Origin: Gillisia lutea
Lineage (GTDB): Bacteria; Bacteroidota; Bacteroidia; Flavobacteriales; Flavobacteriaceae
DNA: 64,000 bases
NCBI RefSeq assembly: GCF_021568705.1
Contig: NZ_JAKGTH010000006.1
Location: 62,001 to 126,000, forward strand
Reading direction: 5' to 3'
The translations under genes and the position numbers were made by a program. Below are positions 1-8,981 of the stretch, piece by piece; the first letter of the stretch is position 1, and every line of letters begins with the position of its first letter. The notes below the pieces were generated by a model that ran no database searches, was not told where the DNA came from, and saw nothing but the letters and a program-made list of their open reading frames with translations.

Positions 1-1
1 A

Positions 2-766
2 CCACTCGACACCATTTATGCCAACGACACCAAAAACGTTGCGCTATTCTTCCCAGAACCCATACGGCAAGGCATAACCGGTTCAGATAATTTTATATTT
101 ACCTACAACCGTGAAAAAGAACAGTATTTTGGACTGCTTCAGGCAAAGCCTGGGAAGGAAAGTAATTTGCTGGTAATCAACAGAAATGGTTCAATTTTTT
201 CGTATATTGTAAGGTATAAAAAACAGCTTTCTAAGCTCAATTATTTCATTCCGCTATCCAATAGTATCGGTAATGAAAAACCGATTGTAAAGGATTCGGT
301 TCTTGTTGAATCTTCTGAAGAACTTGTAGATAACAGCACTTATTATTACCAAAAATTCTGCTCATATCTTCTCAATAGAAAACAGCGCATAGGGCGCATC
401 AAGAAACGAAGCGAAGGTATTATCTTGAATGTAGAGAATATTGTTTTTGATAAAGATAAGCTCTATTTTGTTATCGAGATTGAAAATAATTCTACGTTGG
501 ATTACGATTTGAATTTCTTGAACCTTTCGATTGAAACTCGGCAAAAAGGGAAAAGGAAATCGTTGCAACGACTCTATAAAGAACCGATATACAAACATAA
601 TCTACCGTCTAAAATCAAGGAAAGTGAAACGGTACGATTTGTTTATGTGATGCCTAAAATTTCATTGTCCAACGACCGCAGGGCAATTTTAGAATTGAAT
701 GAAAAGAATGGCGAGCGAAACATAGAACTGAAATTATCACATAGATATATCAATAACCCAAATTAA
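2..766 (+). CDS. traN: Conjugative transposon protein TraN (DUF4138), 5' truncated by window edge
   Basis: The reading frame is open from base 2, so the gene begins outside the window; about 255 residues remain. The visible N-terminal part (LDTIYANDTKNVALFFP, then IRQGITGSDNFIFTYN) is characteristic of the TraN/DUF4138 family of Bacteroidota conjugative elements, an envelope component of the mating apparatus that probably acts with TraM in the outer part of the channel. In CTnDOT-like elements traN is one of the last genes of the tra operon, which fits its place ahead of a small lipoprotein gene and before the strand switch to the mob genes. Family assignment is by recognition of the sequence. 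Confidence 0.8.
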   Translation, partial: PLDTIYANDTKNVALFFPEPIRQGITGSDNFIFTYNREKEQYFGLLQAKPGKESNLLVINRNGSIFSYIVRYKKQLSKLNYFIPLSNSIGNEKPIVKDSVLVESSEELVDNSTYYYQKFCSYLLNRKQRIGRIKKRSEGIILNVENIVFDKDKLYFVIEIENNSTLDYDLNFLNLSIETRQKGKRKSLQRLYKEPIYKHNLPSKIKESETVRFVYVMPKISLSNDRRAILELNEKNGERNIELKLSHRYINNPN

Positions 767-773
767 TACTGTT

Positions 774-1136
774 ATGAAAAGATTAGTCATTTGCTCGCTT
801 GTATTGTTGTTCCTTTCTTGTTCAGGAAGCACAACAAAATCCCCTTCTGAAACTGCCAAAGTTGTTGCGTCAAGCTTTTTTTCAAAAGATGAATCAGCCT
901 TAAAAAAGCACACCACTTCTGAAGGCTATGCCAGTTTGATTACCGTACAGAATATGATGCCAGATTCTGATAAAGATATCAAGGTAGAAATTTTAGACGA
1001 ATCTATTGATGGCGAACTTGCCTGGGTAAAATACAGCACGACCTACGATGGAAAAACAGGCATTTTTAAACTGACTAAGGAAAACGGTCAATGGAAAGTG
1101 ACCAGTAAAGGACCAAGAGAAAAAGGGCCTTTTTAA
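774..1136 (+). CDS. Small lipoprotein, DUF4878-like
   Basis: This 120-residue protein starts 8 bp after the traN stop, so it is probably co-transcribed with the tra genes. A lysine/arginine-started hydrophobic segment ends in the lipobox LFLSC with Cys16 as the lipidated residue, so the mature protein should be membrane anchored. The rest resembles the NTF2-like DUF4878 fold: an early helix with ETAKVVASSFFSKD, then strands ending in NGQWKV. Similar lipoproteins are often carried by Bacteroidota conjugative elements, but no role is established. The C-terminus is rich in Lys, Gly and Pro. Confidence 0.7.
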   Translation: MKRLVICSLVLLFLSCSGSTTKSPSETAKVVASSFFSKDESALKKHTTSEGYASLITVQNMMPDSDKDIKVEILDESIDGELAWVKYSTTYDGKTGIFKLTKENGQWKVTSKGPREKGPF

Positions 1137-1146
1137 AAGTTTTTTT

Positions 1147-2490
1147 TTAATTTTTATCGAGATTGATTTCCCAATAACCTCTCGTACCACCTACACGCTC
1201 TATAAAACCAGCATTCTTTAAATTGTTTAGATGCTTTTGGATTGCAGATTCGTTTATGTGTAAAACCTCTGCAATTCCTGAACGGCTTATTCGGTTATCT
1301 GAAGTAATTAATTTTAGAACCTCCTTTTGTCTATGCGTTAATTTTTTAATATCATCAATTTCAGCATCCTTTTGACCACCTATTTGACCACCTATTTGAC
1401 CACCTTCTTCAACAGCAGTTTCTTTAGCGTTAAAAGTCATTCTAAGGAAGTTATCTGAAAAGCCAAAACTCTCTTTGCCATAGTGTTCCAAAATACGAGG
1501 GATGCCAGAACCCAACTGTTCCACAAGTTCCAAATCCTTAAAAATCCGCATCAGTTCTTTATTCCGTGGAACTGAAAAGCCCTCGAAAAATTCCTGTTTG
1601 CTCAATCCTTCCGGAAGACCGCCTGCCGATGTGATTTCAATTCTATCCGCAAAGATTTCAAACTTTGGGGTAATTTCATTGGTATAATCGTTATGCACAA
1701 AGGCATTGATAATGGCCTCGCGCAATGCGATGGGATTCCAAAGGTTGGCTTGCTGTCTTTCTTTGGCGGTTATTTTTGTGTTGGTTCTGTTTTCAACTGC
1801 AATTTTATCAATCACTTGCTTGGTGGCTTTCAAAAGGCATTCGTAACCATACTCGTTGCTTTCTATCAAGTCTGTTCGGGTTTTGCCCGAATACTTGGCT
1901 ACTTTAATAGAAGTATTGTTCTTATCTGCCAAAAGATAGCCAGCGTAATTGAATGTGCCATCTTCGGTCAATAGTTCCAAGTTCTTTGCAAAAGCTTTTC
2001 CGAGGGTATGTCCTGATTCTTCGTAGTATATTTTCAGCTGTCCGAAGCTTAAATCCTGCCGACCGGCTTTAATTTTGCTGATGGAATTTCGGGTACGTTT
2101 GGCAAAGAGCTCGTCAATCATTTTTTGTGGCATCGGTTCAGCTGCAGAACCCAGACGGATAAAACAACCCTTTTCGCTCATCCCATATTTTTTGAAATGA
2201 TATGGTTTTTCAGGACCACTCGCCACAATGATTTTCAGGATATTCTTGCCATCTCGTTCTTCACTTACAATATCAAATAATCCCAAAGCTGAAGGGCGGA
2301 TATTGTTCTTTAACCTGTCTTTAATTTTTAGTTGGTCGCCATCCGCATCAGCCAGACCGTAAGTGTTCCCTTCCTTATTAATACCAATATAAATAATGCC
2401 GCCTTCACGATAGTTTAAAAAAGCAATGACCTCTTTTTCAAGTCCATCGGACAGTTCTCGTTTGTATTCTATGCGGTTTGTTTAGGTCAT
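1147..2490 (-). pseudogene. AlbA_2/Schlafen-type ATP-binding transcriptional regulator, interrupted by a stop at codon 3
   Basis: The largest intact frame (from a TTG at 2286) gives 379 residues. It has a GHKL-like ATP-binding core (REAIINAFVHNDY), a GGQIGGQIGGQ linker and a C-terminal winged helix-turn-helix. The same frame continues upstream without a break to an ATG at 2490 and encodes the missing N-terminal AlbA_2 domain (RIEYKRELSDGLEKEV, then EGGIIYIGI). The only fault is TAA at 2482-2484, the third codon, where relatives have Gln or Glu. One base change explains the damage. No ATG, GTG or TTG lies between that stop and 2286, so the AlbA_2 domain is lost unless a rare start or readthrough is used. 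It lies downstream of, and on the same strand as, the PHP-ATPase gene. Confidence 0.8.
1372..1404 (-). repeat. 12-bp tandem repeat encoding the GGQI linker
   Basis: Two identical 12-bp units (TATTTGACCACC on the plus strand) occupy 1381-1392 and 1393-1404, and a partial third lies just before. On the coding strand they encode the repeated Gly-Gly-Gln-Ile linker of the AlbA-type regulator. Because 12 is a multiple of three, gain or loss of units would change linker length without shifting the frame. GGQ-type linkers are a known feature of this family. Confidence 0.75.
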
Positions 2491-2564
2491 TATTTAAATA
2501 AAAAAATCTGGTAGTAAAGATAATGATATTAAATTGTGGGAATAGATTTGGTTTCTCACTACGC

Positions 2565-5222
2565 CTACTTAATGCCATATATTAATTGTCGTTGTTTAAA
2601 TGCAGATTTACCACCTTCGAGAATTTCGCAACTAATTTCCCTTGTTCCTTTCCTGTCAATAGAACCTGCTTCCAAAACGTGTGATTTTACGCTTGTGCTT
2701 TTTAATGGAATTATTAATTCTGCATCGCCAAGTACGGCAATGTTAGGGTTATGGGTAACAATGATTACCTGTCTTGATTCTTTGATTTTACGTAAATTCT
2801 TAACAATCGTTTTAAATATGAATTCACTATCTAAATTATCCTCTGGTTGGTCAATTATAAGCGGCGTAGTACTTTTTGAAAGCATTAAAATTCCAAGTAA
2901 AACCGACTGTTGTTGACCTAACGACAATTGCGATATCGACTTTGTATTTCTTAATGTTTTACCCGTTACATCATCTTTATATAATCGTGTAACGGAAATT
3001 GAAGGTCTATCTTCAAATGGCAAGGCTTCAAAATCTTCATAAGTATGGTCTTTAAGAAGTTTTTCCACGATAGTTTGAGCTTCATAATCCCCAATAAATC
3101 TTTTACCTTCATCATCTGTCAATGCTTTTAATGCATCATTGTTTTTGCGCATACAAATATCGACGAACTCAAATGGCGATAAATTTTTAGTGATTAAATA
3201 TGCTCTTGGAACTTGGGATGTTCGCCAATCCATAGTCGTTTTTAATAACTGCTCAAATTCGTCAGAATAGTTTCCCTGGTCATATTTTACATTTATAAAT
3301 AATCCATCGAGCGTATTCTTAAGATTGTCATTTATAGTTTGTCCAAATGCATTTCTGTAGTAGAAAATTCGTTGTTTTATGTCCTTTCTTTTTCCAATCA
3401 ATTCTTTACGCACAGTTTGTAATTCATTTAAAAGTTTTTTGCTGTTTTCAAGTTTTTTTACCCTATTGGTTAAATCGATAATATCTTTCGATATTTGGTT
3501 GATTTTACCCAAATCAAAAGGAATACCTTGAGCTGCCAACTCTTGCTTTTTGGCGTCCATCTGTACCTGAATCGCTTTTTCCTTGGAAGCCCAATTTTTA
3601 AGTTCTGTTCTAAGCTCTTCTACTTTTGTTCCGAGGGCTTCATTTAATTCCCCTGCCTTGGATTTGACAATAGCTGAAAAATCACTAACAATATTCTTTA
3701 CTTTCTGAAAATAATCCTTACCAACGACTATTTCTTCATCTGATAATTTTTCGAAATTTTCAAAGGTTTCTTCATCATTTAAAATATCCTTATAAGTCTG
3801 AATTAGTAGCTTAAGGTCGGCAATTAGATCTTGACGTATCTGTCTTTCCTTTATTAATGCGTTTTGGTATTTTACCAATTCCCCTGCTTTTTGCTTTTTT
3901 AAATTCTCTAATTTTTTCTGCTCGTTTTTAAGAGCTTTTCTTGTTTCATCAAGACTTAGTAATTCGAGTCTTAATTTTCTGGCATCGCTTTGGTTTTCGA
4001 GCAGATCTGTGATGATTTCTTTATCTTCGGAAATGAGGGGTTTTAAGTCTAAAAACCCATCAAGAAAATCTATCAAAACCGTTGGGTTTTCATCGCTGTG
4101 CTGTATAGTATCAGCTGTTTCGCCTTGACCATAACTTTCAATTTCAACACGTGATATTCCATTTATAGGGTCTGTTATATTCTGAGTACCATTATTCTTT
4201 TCTCTTGAAAATTCAATAGTTTGCCCAGCTTCATCAGTATATTGAAGTGTTATTTTCTGAGGCCACACATCGGAATCAACAACCTTTGAAGAAGATTGAT
4301 TCCCTGATGTTTCTCGTAAAGTTTCTAATAAGGTTGACTTTCCCGCACCTCTACTGCCAATTATACAGGTTAAATTAGGACTTAGGTCTATATCCATTTC
4401 ATCTAATAATCCACCTTCTATAAAAATCTTATTAAATACCGGTCGTTGCTCAGGTATAAAATCTTCCAGTCGAATTCTTGATTCGTGGCTCAACAGCGCA
4501 ACCTTAAAGGCGTGGAAATTTAGTTCATCAACTTTTATCCTGGTCAACTTTTCATTTCCTTCGGCATTGGTTCCCAACTTATTTAAATTATGGGAATCTG
4601 AACCCATCAATTTAGGAAGGATTTGGTCATCATCCATTAATAAATTGTCGCGCCTCAGCCCCACAAGCCTCTTCCTATTCGCATCTTCATCGCTATTGGA
4701 ATAAAAATGGAAATTTTCTTTTTTGGATATCTCAAGTCCTAAAAGGTTTGGGTGGCTAAAAATTTCTTCAATAGGCGGACCAAACCGCCCAATAGTTTTT
4801 TCAAAACCTGAATCAAGTTCGATGTGAGCTAATATGCCAACACCACTACATTGATGGGCAAAATCCAAACACTCTACGATTCCTTGTGTAGTGGTTTTCT
4901 TATCCTCACTTATATTTAATTTACCAGCGAATGACCTTAAATTTTGAAAAGTGTCGAAGTACAATAGCAAATGACCTTGCGTAGTGGTTACTTCAATTCC
5001 GGGAATGACCAAAATATCCTTATCTGCAGCGTAATTTATCGCTGTATTTGAATTAAATATCTCATTATGGTCAGTAATACTAATAATCTTCAATCCTTTC
5101 GCGATGGCGGTATCAACAATCGCCTCTGGTGTCATTGCGGTATCTTTAACATCGTAAGATCCAAATTCCCCGTATGAATGTATGTGTAAATCTGCTCTAA
5201 GAAATCTTGCCCCTTTAGTCAT
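2565..5222 (-). CDS. PHP-domain phosphoesterase fused to SMC/RecN-like AAA ATPase (TrlF-like)
   Basis: This 885-residue two-part protein has an N-terminal PHP phosphoesterase domain carrying the metal-binding signatures DLHIHS (11-16), ITDHN (49-53), GIEV (75-78), AHIELD (132-137) and GSDSHN (207-212). An ABC-type ATPase follows: Walker A GSRGAGKST at 289-297, a long coiled coil at about 400-660, ABC signature SLGQQQ at 767, Walker B LIIDQPED at 788 and H-loop THNP at 823. This architecture resembles proteins annotated as TrlF-family AAA-like ATPases. All active motifs look intact. It lies 111 bp downstream of the coupling-protein gene and is probably cargo rather than transfer machinery. A role in nucleic-acid surveillance or phage/plasmid defence is inference from architecture and setting. 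Confidence 0.8.
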   Translation of the reverse strand: MTKGARFLRADLHIHSYGEFGSYDVKDTAMTPEAIVDTAIAKGLKIISITDHNEIFNSNTAINYAADKDILVIPGIEVTTTQGHLLLYFDTFQNLRSFAGKLNISEDKKTTTQGIVECLDFAHQCSGVGILAHIELDSGFEKTIGRFGPPIEEIFSHPNLLGLEISKKENFHFYSNSDEDANRKRLVGLRRDNLLMDDDQILPKLMGSDSHNLNKLGTNAEGNEKLTRIKVDELNFHAFKVALLSHESRIRLEDFIPEQRPVFNKIFIEGGLLDEMDIDLSPNLTCIIGSRGAGKSTLLETLRETSGNQSSSKVVDSDVWPQKITLQYTDEAGQTIEFSREKNNGTQNITDPINGISRVEIESYGQGETADTIQHSDENPTVLIDFLDGFLDLKPLISEDKEIITDLLENQSDARKLRLELLSLDETRKALKNEQKKLENLKKQKAGELVKYQNALIKERQIRQDLIADLKLLIQTYKDILNDEETFENFEKLSDEEIVVGKDYFQKVKNIVSDFSAIVKSKAGELNEALGTKVEELRTELKNWASKEKAIQVQMDAKKQELAAQGIPFDLGKINQISKDIIDLTNRVKKLENSKKLLNELQTVRKELIGKRKDIKQRIFYYRNAFGQTINDNLKNTLDGLFINVKYDQGNYSDEFEQLLKTTMDWRTSQVPRAYLITKNLSPFEFVDICMRKNNDALKALTDDEGKRFIGDYEAQTIVEKLLKDHTYEDFEALPFEDRPSISVTRLYKDDVTGKTLRNTKSISQLSLGQQQSVLLGILMLSKSTTPLIIDQPEDNLDSEFIFKTIVKNLRKIKESRQVIIVTHNPNIAVLGDAELIIPLKSTSVKSHVLEAGSIDRKGTREISCEILEGGKSAFKQRQLIYGIK

Positions 5223-5333
5223 AAATTGCCGAATTTTTAAACTCTAATAATGCAATAAAATTAGCTTGATGCCAAAAGAAATCATTGTTTATTCTTAACA
5301 GATAAAATATTCTTTGAAAATTCACATCAAATT

Positions 5334-6914
5334 TCAATTAAATATCGACTTCGCCTCATCATAAATTCTATCAAAATTAGTAGATAAATCTGCCTGAGAA
5401 TATTGCTTGGATTCTTCAGGAAGCTGCCGCTGTATTCTTGACAATTTAAACTGCACTTTCTTATCCTTACCATCAGCATAGGTTATAAATTCGCCCTGTT
5501 TTAATCGAAAGAAAACGTCTGCTCTTATCTTCGGTATCTCTTTTTCGCCCGTTGTGATTCGGGTATCAAAATCGAGATTATGGCCACGGCTTATGCTTTT
5601 AGTTGGGTCTTTGATGATTTCAAAAAAGCGTTCGTAATATTTGGCAGTATCTGGGTCGTTGACCTTGCCGAAAAATTGATAGGATAAATTGCTTAATATT
5701 GCTTTGCTTGCTTTGTCGCCATACATCATATCGTTCTGGATTTTGTCCTGCATTACGTAGATGGTAGCAATATCATAACTTCTTAAAGTTGCTGGAATAC
5801 GATGCATATTTAATAGCCGAATTGTCGGCGCTTCTTCCATTAGTAAAAACGAGGGTCTGGAATTCCTAACGCTCATTTGCTTGGTAATGGTGTGAATGAT
5901 TGTGGCAATTACTGGCGAATAGGATGTCTCATATTTTGGATTGTTCACTACAGAAATGATTGCAGGGTTTTCTTCGCTATTGATATTCAAGGGCACTTCG
6001 TCTGCGGACAATGCCATAAAAATGCGTTGTGTGCTAATTCGTTTCAGGGCGTTTGCCAATGTGCTTTTTACACCAGCGGTCTGTCTATCGGAATCCTTAC
6101 CACTAATAAAAGCGTCTGCCATCGCTCTCGATGTGGTATTTGTTTCCAAAAACTGGATAAGGCTGTCGGTATCGAGTATTTGATAAATGGCTATTAGATG
6201 CGGTAACGTACAGTATTTGGGATAGTCCGTTTTCAGTTTCCAAATCAATCCTCCAATCAAGCCTTCAGCTGCATCGTTAAAGAATTTTGTCGTTCCGGTT
6301 GTTCCACTTTCCCTTTGTTCCAAAAGGTTTTCGATTAATACTCGTGACACCTCATTTACGCTTTCCTCGTTCTCTAAATAGCGTGGTGCAATAGGATTTA
6401 CCCTATGGATGATTTTATCGAAGGAAATGACCTTAAACGGGATATCGCTATCCTTGAAAAGCGGATACGCCATTTCGGTTAATTCAAAATCCTTGTAGTC
6501 GTGAATGATTCCACAGAAGTGCTCTTTCCGGAAATGTTTTAAAAATCCATACACTACACTTTCGGTCTTTCCACTTCCTGCAGATCCGATGATGGATGCG
6601 CCACGTTTAATATTATCTAACTTGAAATTTCCTTTAGTCGTAGCAAAATTGACTTGATACTTTTTATCGCCATTTTGCAAGCTTTCAGTTTTATGCAAAA
6701 AAACATACAGTCCTATATTAATTAACATTAGAGGACACACCAGATAAAGTAATAGCGATACTAATTCGTTCTGTTCAGTTAAATAGAAAATTAAGCAGGA
6801 AAGCATTAAGAAATTCAAGAAAAGTGCATACTTGCTCACTCTAAATATCGCATAGAAAACAGTACTGGCCACACCAATAATTGAGAGTATCGTTATGAGA
6901 TTGTCTATTTCCAT
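5334..6914 (-). CDS. Type IV coupling protein, TraG/VirD4-like (MobC of Bacteroidota elements)
   Basis: The product is a 526-residue ATPase that brings the relaxase-DNA complex to the conjugation channel at the inner membrane. Three hydrophobic segments at about 5-25, 29-46 and 51-73 anchor it. Walker A GSAGSGKT is at 110-117 and Walker B FLLMEE at 356-361, followed by APTIRLLN, as in the TraG/TraD family. It follows the relaxase gene with a 3-bp gap, forming a three-gene mobilization operon. In Bacteroidota elements the gene is often called mobC or traG; the exact name cannot be settled here. Confidence 0.85.
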   Translation of the reverse strand: MEIDNLITILSIIGVASTVFYAIFRVSKYALFLNFLMLSCLIFYLTEQNELVSLLLYLVCPLMLINIGLYVFLHKTESLQNGDKKYQVNFATTKGNFKLDNIKRGASIIGSAGSGKTESVVYGFLKHFRKEHFCGIIHDYKDFELTEMAYPLFKDSDIPFKVISFDKIIHRVNPIAPRYLENEESVNEVSRVLIENLLEQRESGTTGTTKFFNDAAEGLIGGLIWKLKTDYPKYCTLPHLIAIYQILDTDSLIQFLETNTTSRAMADAFISGKDSDRQTAGVKSTLANALKRISTQRIFMALSADEVPLNINSEENPAIISVVNNPKYETSYSPVIATIIHTITKQMSVRNSRPSFLLMEEAPTIRLLNMHRIPATLRSYDIATIYVMQDKIQNDMMYGDKASKAILSNLSYQFFGKVNDPDTAKYYERFFEIIKDPTKSISRGHNLDFDTRITTGEKEIPKIRADVFFRLKQGEFITYADGKDKKVQFKLSRIQRQLPEESKQYSQADLSTNFDRIYDEAKSIFN

Positions 6915-6917
6915 ACG

Positions 6918-7949
6918 CTAAATTCCTATTGAACTTGATTTAATGGCCACTTCAGCACCACGTCTTAATCGTTTGAAAACACGAAGTGCGATTTGTGCTT
7001 GACTGACTGGAATACTTGGAACAATTGGCAAGCCACTTTTGGTAATCATTTTGAAAGCCAAAGCTTTTTCATTGGCTGGTAATTTCATCAAGGCGGCGAA
7101 ATACAGGTTGGGATTCTTTACAAAATCTTTTTTTGCTTTGTAGGTCTCGGCAAAGTTGCGTTTGTAGCCAAAAGTTTTGTCAAACGTTTTTTCCGCTTTG
7201 GCGAAAAAGGCATCCCTATCAAAACCACGCTTTACCTTTTTGCCGTGCATTTCAACTTCAGAAGCTTTGTGTTTACTTCCAGGCGAAAGACTGACCGTAT
7301 TAGAAGCATCCTTTCTGCTCACGATGATATGGATATGACTTTGGTTTCCATCTTTCGCCATTCCCTGGACAATTCGTTTTCCATTTTGCTGATGTGGTGC
7401 TTGGCGTTCCAATTTGGCAATTTCCTTTCCCATCCTTTTAATATTCCCTTCAGCTCGTCCTTCTTTAATGTTTCTGATTTCGGTTTTCAGCTGAAGTATT
7501 TTTGTTGCGAACGGTTGGTTCTCTTTTATCTGAAAATCTGTTCCCTTGAATGTTCTTTGGTGTTCAATTTTCGCATAGTATTTTATGTCATCGATGGTTA
7601 TAGGTCGCCCGTTTATTTCCCTATTGAAGCTGGCAACATAATCTTTCATCAGCTCACGGGTGTAGGTTTTTAAATCTTGACTATTGTTTTGAAGTTTTCG
7701 CAATTCATATTTTGAAGGACTAACCGTAATCGAATAAAACTTGGGTTCTTTCTTTTTTAATTTTGCGGTGTTTCCATCAATTTCTTTGACCACTTCTTCA
7801 GCGGAAATCTCATCGCCATATTGATTGAAAAAATGTTCCATTTCGTGCTGTTCCAAACCTTGATTTTCCTTTTCCAAATAGCCTACAAAATCTGCTGAAC
7901 TTTGTGAATAATTGTTGCCTAATTTTTGAGGTGTTATCGTAATGTACAT
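6918..7949 (-). CDS. mobB: MobB-family relaxase (DUF5712)
   Basis: This 343-residue protein begins MYITITPQKLGNNYSQSS, the start of MobB/DUF5712 relaxases of Bacteroidota mobile elements. Such enzymes nick one strand at oriT through a tyrosine and remain bound to the 5' end. The metal-binding HIH motif is at 205-207 within GNQSHIHIIVSRKD. Tyrosines near the N-terminus (Y2, Y14, Y24) and around 124-125 are candidate nucleophiles; which one acts is not evident. It starts 11 bp after the accessory mobilization gene and ends 3 bp before the coupling protein. Confidence 0.85.
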   Translation of the reverse strand: MYITITPQKLGNNYSQSSADFVGYLEKENQGLEQHEMEHFFNQYGDEISAEEVVKEIDGNTAKLKKKEPKFYSITVSPSKYELRKLQNNSQDLKTYTRELMKDYVASFNREINGRPITIDDIKYYAKIEHQRTFKGTDFQIKENQPFATKILQLKTEIRNIKEGRAEGNIKRMGKEIAKLERQAPHQQNGKRIVQGMAKDGNQSHIHIIVSRKDASNTVSLSPGSKHKASEVEMHGKKVKRGFDRDAFFAKAEKTFDKTFGYKRNFAETYKAKKDFVKNPNLYFAALMKLPANEKALAFKMITKSGLPIVPSIPVSQAQIALRVFKRLRRGAEVAIKSSSIGI

Positions 7950-7960
7950 AGCTCTAAAAT

Positions 7961-8341
7961 TTAGAGTTGGTTGCTTTGATTTTTCTTTTCTCGAAAACGG
8001 ATTTCCTTCTTTTCTTCGGCATATTTCTTTTCTACAATCAGCGGTTTTTTGGTTGGCTCTTCGGTCTCAAAAAGGGACTGAATCATAGCCACCGTAGGTT
8101 TGGTTTGTGTCTTTTCTACGTCTCGCATTATTGCAATAACCGCATTGATTCTTTTGAGTAATTTAGCCTCAATAGTTCGTCCTGTTGGTCCTAATTTTTC
8201 CTTTGGCGATATTTCGTTGTAAAAGAAAAAATCGAGCATTGTGGACATTGCTTCAGTGTGCGATTTGAAGTAAGTACGCGAGAATGTTTGGAAACGTTTT
8301 GCGGTTTCCTTTTTAAATCTAATTCCAGTATATGAGTCCAT
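7961..8341 (-). CDS. BfmA/BtgA-family mobilization accessory protein
   Basis: A 126-residue basic protein whose opening (DSYTGIRFKKETAKRFQTFSR) matches the BfmA/BtgA family of mobilization proteins. These bind oriT DNA and help the relaxase. The N-terminal half looks like a ribbon-helix-helix type fold and the C-terminal half is rich in Lys and Glu. It is the first gene of the mob operon, and the putative oriT lies directly upstream. There is no catalytic motif, as expected for an accessory factor. Confidence 0.75.
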   Translation of the reverse strand: MDSYTGIRFKKETAKRFQTFSRTYFKSHTEAMSTMLDFFFYNEISPKEKLGPTGRTIEAKLLKRINAVIAIMRDVEKTQTKPTVAMIQSLFETEEPTKKPLIVEKKYAEEKKEIRFREKKNQSNQL

Positions 8342-8771
8342 ATTTCGCCGATTTGTCGCAAAATCATCCCTAAAAGTGGGCGTTCTTAGCCCGTTTGTCG
8401 CAAATCGTTGATTGTTAAAAAATTAAAAGATATTTAAATTTTTGATAATCAGCTATTTAAAAACGAAAAGGAATCCAAAACATCGCGCAGCGTGTTACCC
8501 TCTTGCTATTCCTTTTCGTCCCGCTCGCGGGACAAAAATCCATACAATCCGGCTAAAAAGCCGATTGCCATTTTCAAGGAAAATGATTTTCCAGTATGTT
8601 ATTTTTCGATGTGTAAGGGTATCGGCGAAAGTCGAAAAGTGGATAACCCTACGTAAATTTGAATGCTGAATTCTAGCGACATAAAGATACGCTTTTTTAT
8701 TGACTTGGATTTGTTTCAAAATAAAAACACCCCTGGAATTTCAGAGGTGTTCCACATATAATCTTAATGAG
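8342..8771. other. Non-coding mob-operon upstream region, candidate oriT
   Basis: This 430-bp gap between the mob operon and the next gene holds no convincing gene. It holds a 12-bp perfect inverted repeat (ACGAAAAGGAAT at 8463-8474, complement at 8508-8519), then three short hairpins: GTCCCGC-TC-GCGGGAC (8518-8533), CGGCT-AAAA-AGCCG (8550-8563) and ATTTTC-AAG-GAAAAT (8570-8584). Clustered inverted repeats next to the relaxase genes are the usual look of an oriT, but the nick site is not recognised. The short frames crossing it are broken by these palindromes and look spurious. Confidence 0.5.
8463..8519. repeat. 12-bp perfect inverted repeat with 33-bp spacer
   Basis: ACGAAAAGGAAT at 8463-8474 is exactly complementary to 8508-8519. 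The right arm overlaps the start of the next palindrome (8518-8533). The arrangement lies 120-180 bp upstream of the first mob gene and is the strongest symmetrical element in the candidate oriT. Confidence 0.8.
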
Positions 8772-8969
8772 TCAGATATTGAAAACATAATCGTAGGTGT
8801 ATAGATTTTTAATCATTTCTTCATCTATTAACTTTTCATAATCTGCACCAGTTTCGTCAACATATTTTTGAATAGATTCCCCAAAAAGATGTGTAACGTG
8901 TTCTCTCGAAACCTGTAAGAGTTCCTCTTGTTTTTCCTCGCTCAAATCTTGAAATTTAATGTAAATCAT
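8772..8969 (-). CDS. Small hypothetical element protein
   Basis: A 65-residue acidic protein (MIYIKFQDLSEEKQEELLQ at the start) that I do not recognise. It is probably real because it starts with ATG, ends 12 bp before the start-side neighbour's stop codon in the same direction, and is predicted helical with many Glu and Lys. Its tight spacing with the DUF6876-like gene upstream suggests joint expression. No function can be given. Confidence 0.55.
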   Translation of the reverse strand: MIYIKFQDLSEEKQEELLQVSREHVTHLFGESIQKYVDETGADYEKLIDEEMIKNLYTYDYVFNI

Positions 8970-8981
8970 AACTTCAAAATT

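Noticed and set aside
8442-8719. Frames of 74-75 codons on both strands in the mob upstream region
   Set aside because: They run through clustered palindromes, mirror each other on opposite strands, and resemble no protein; the region is better explained as a cis-acting site.
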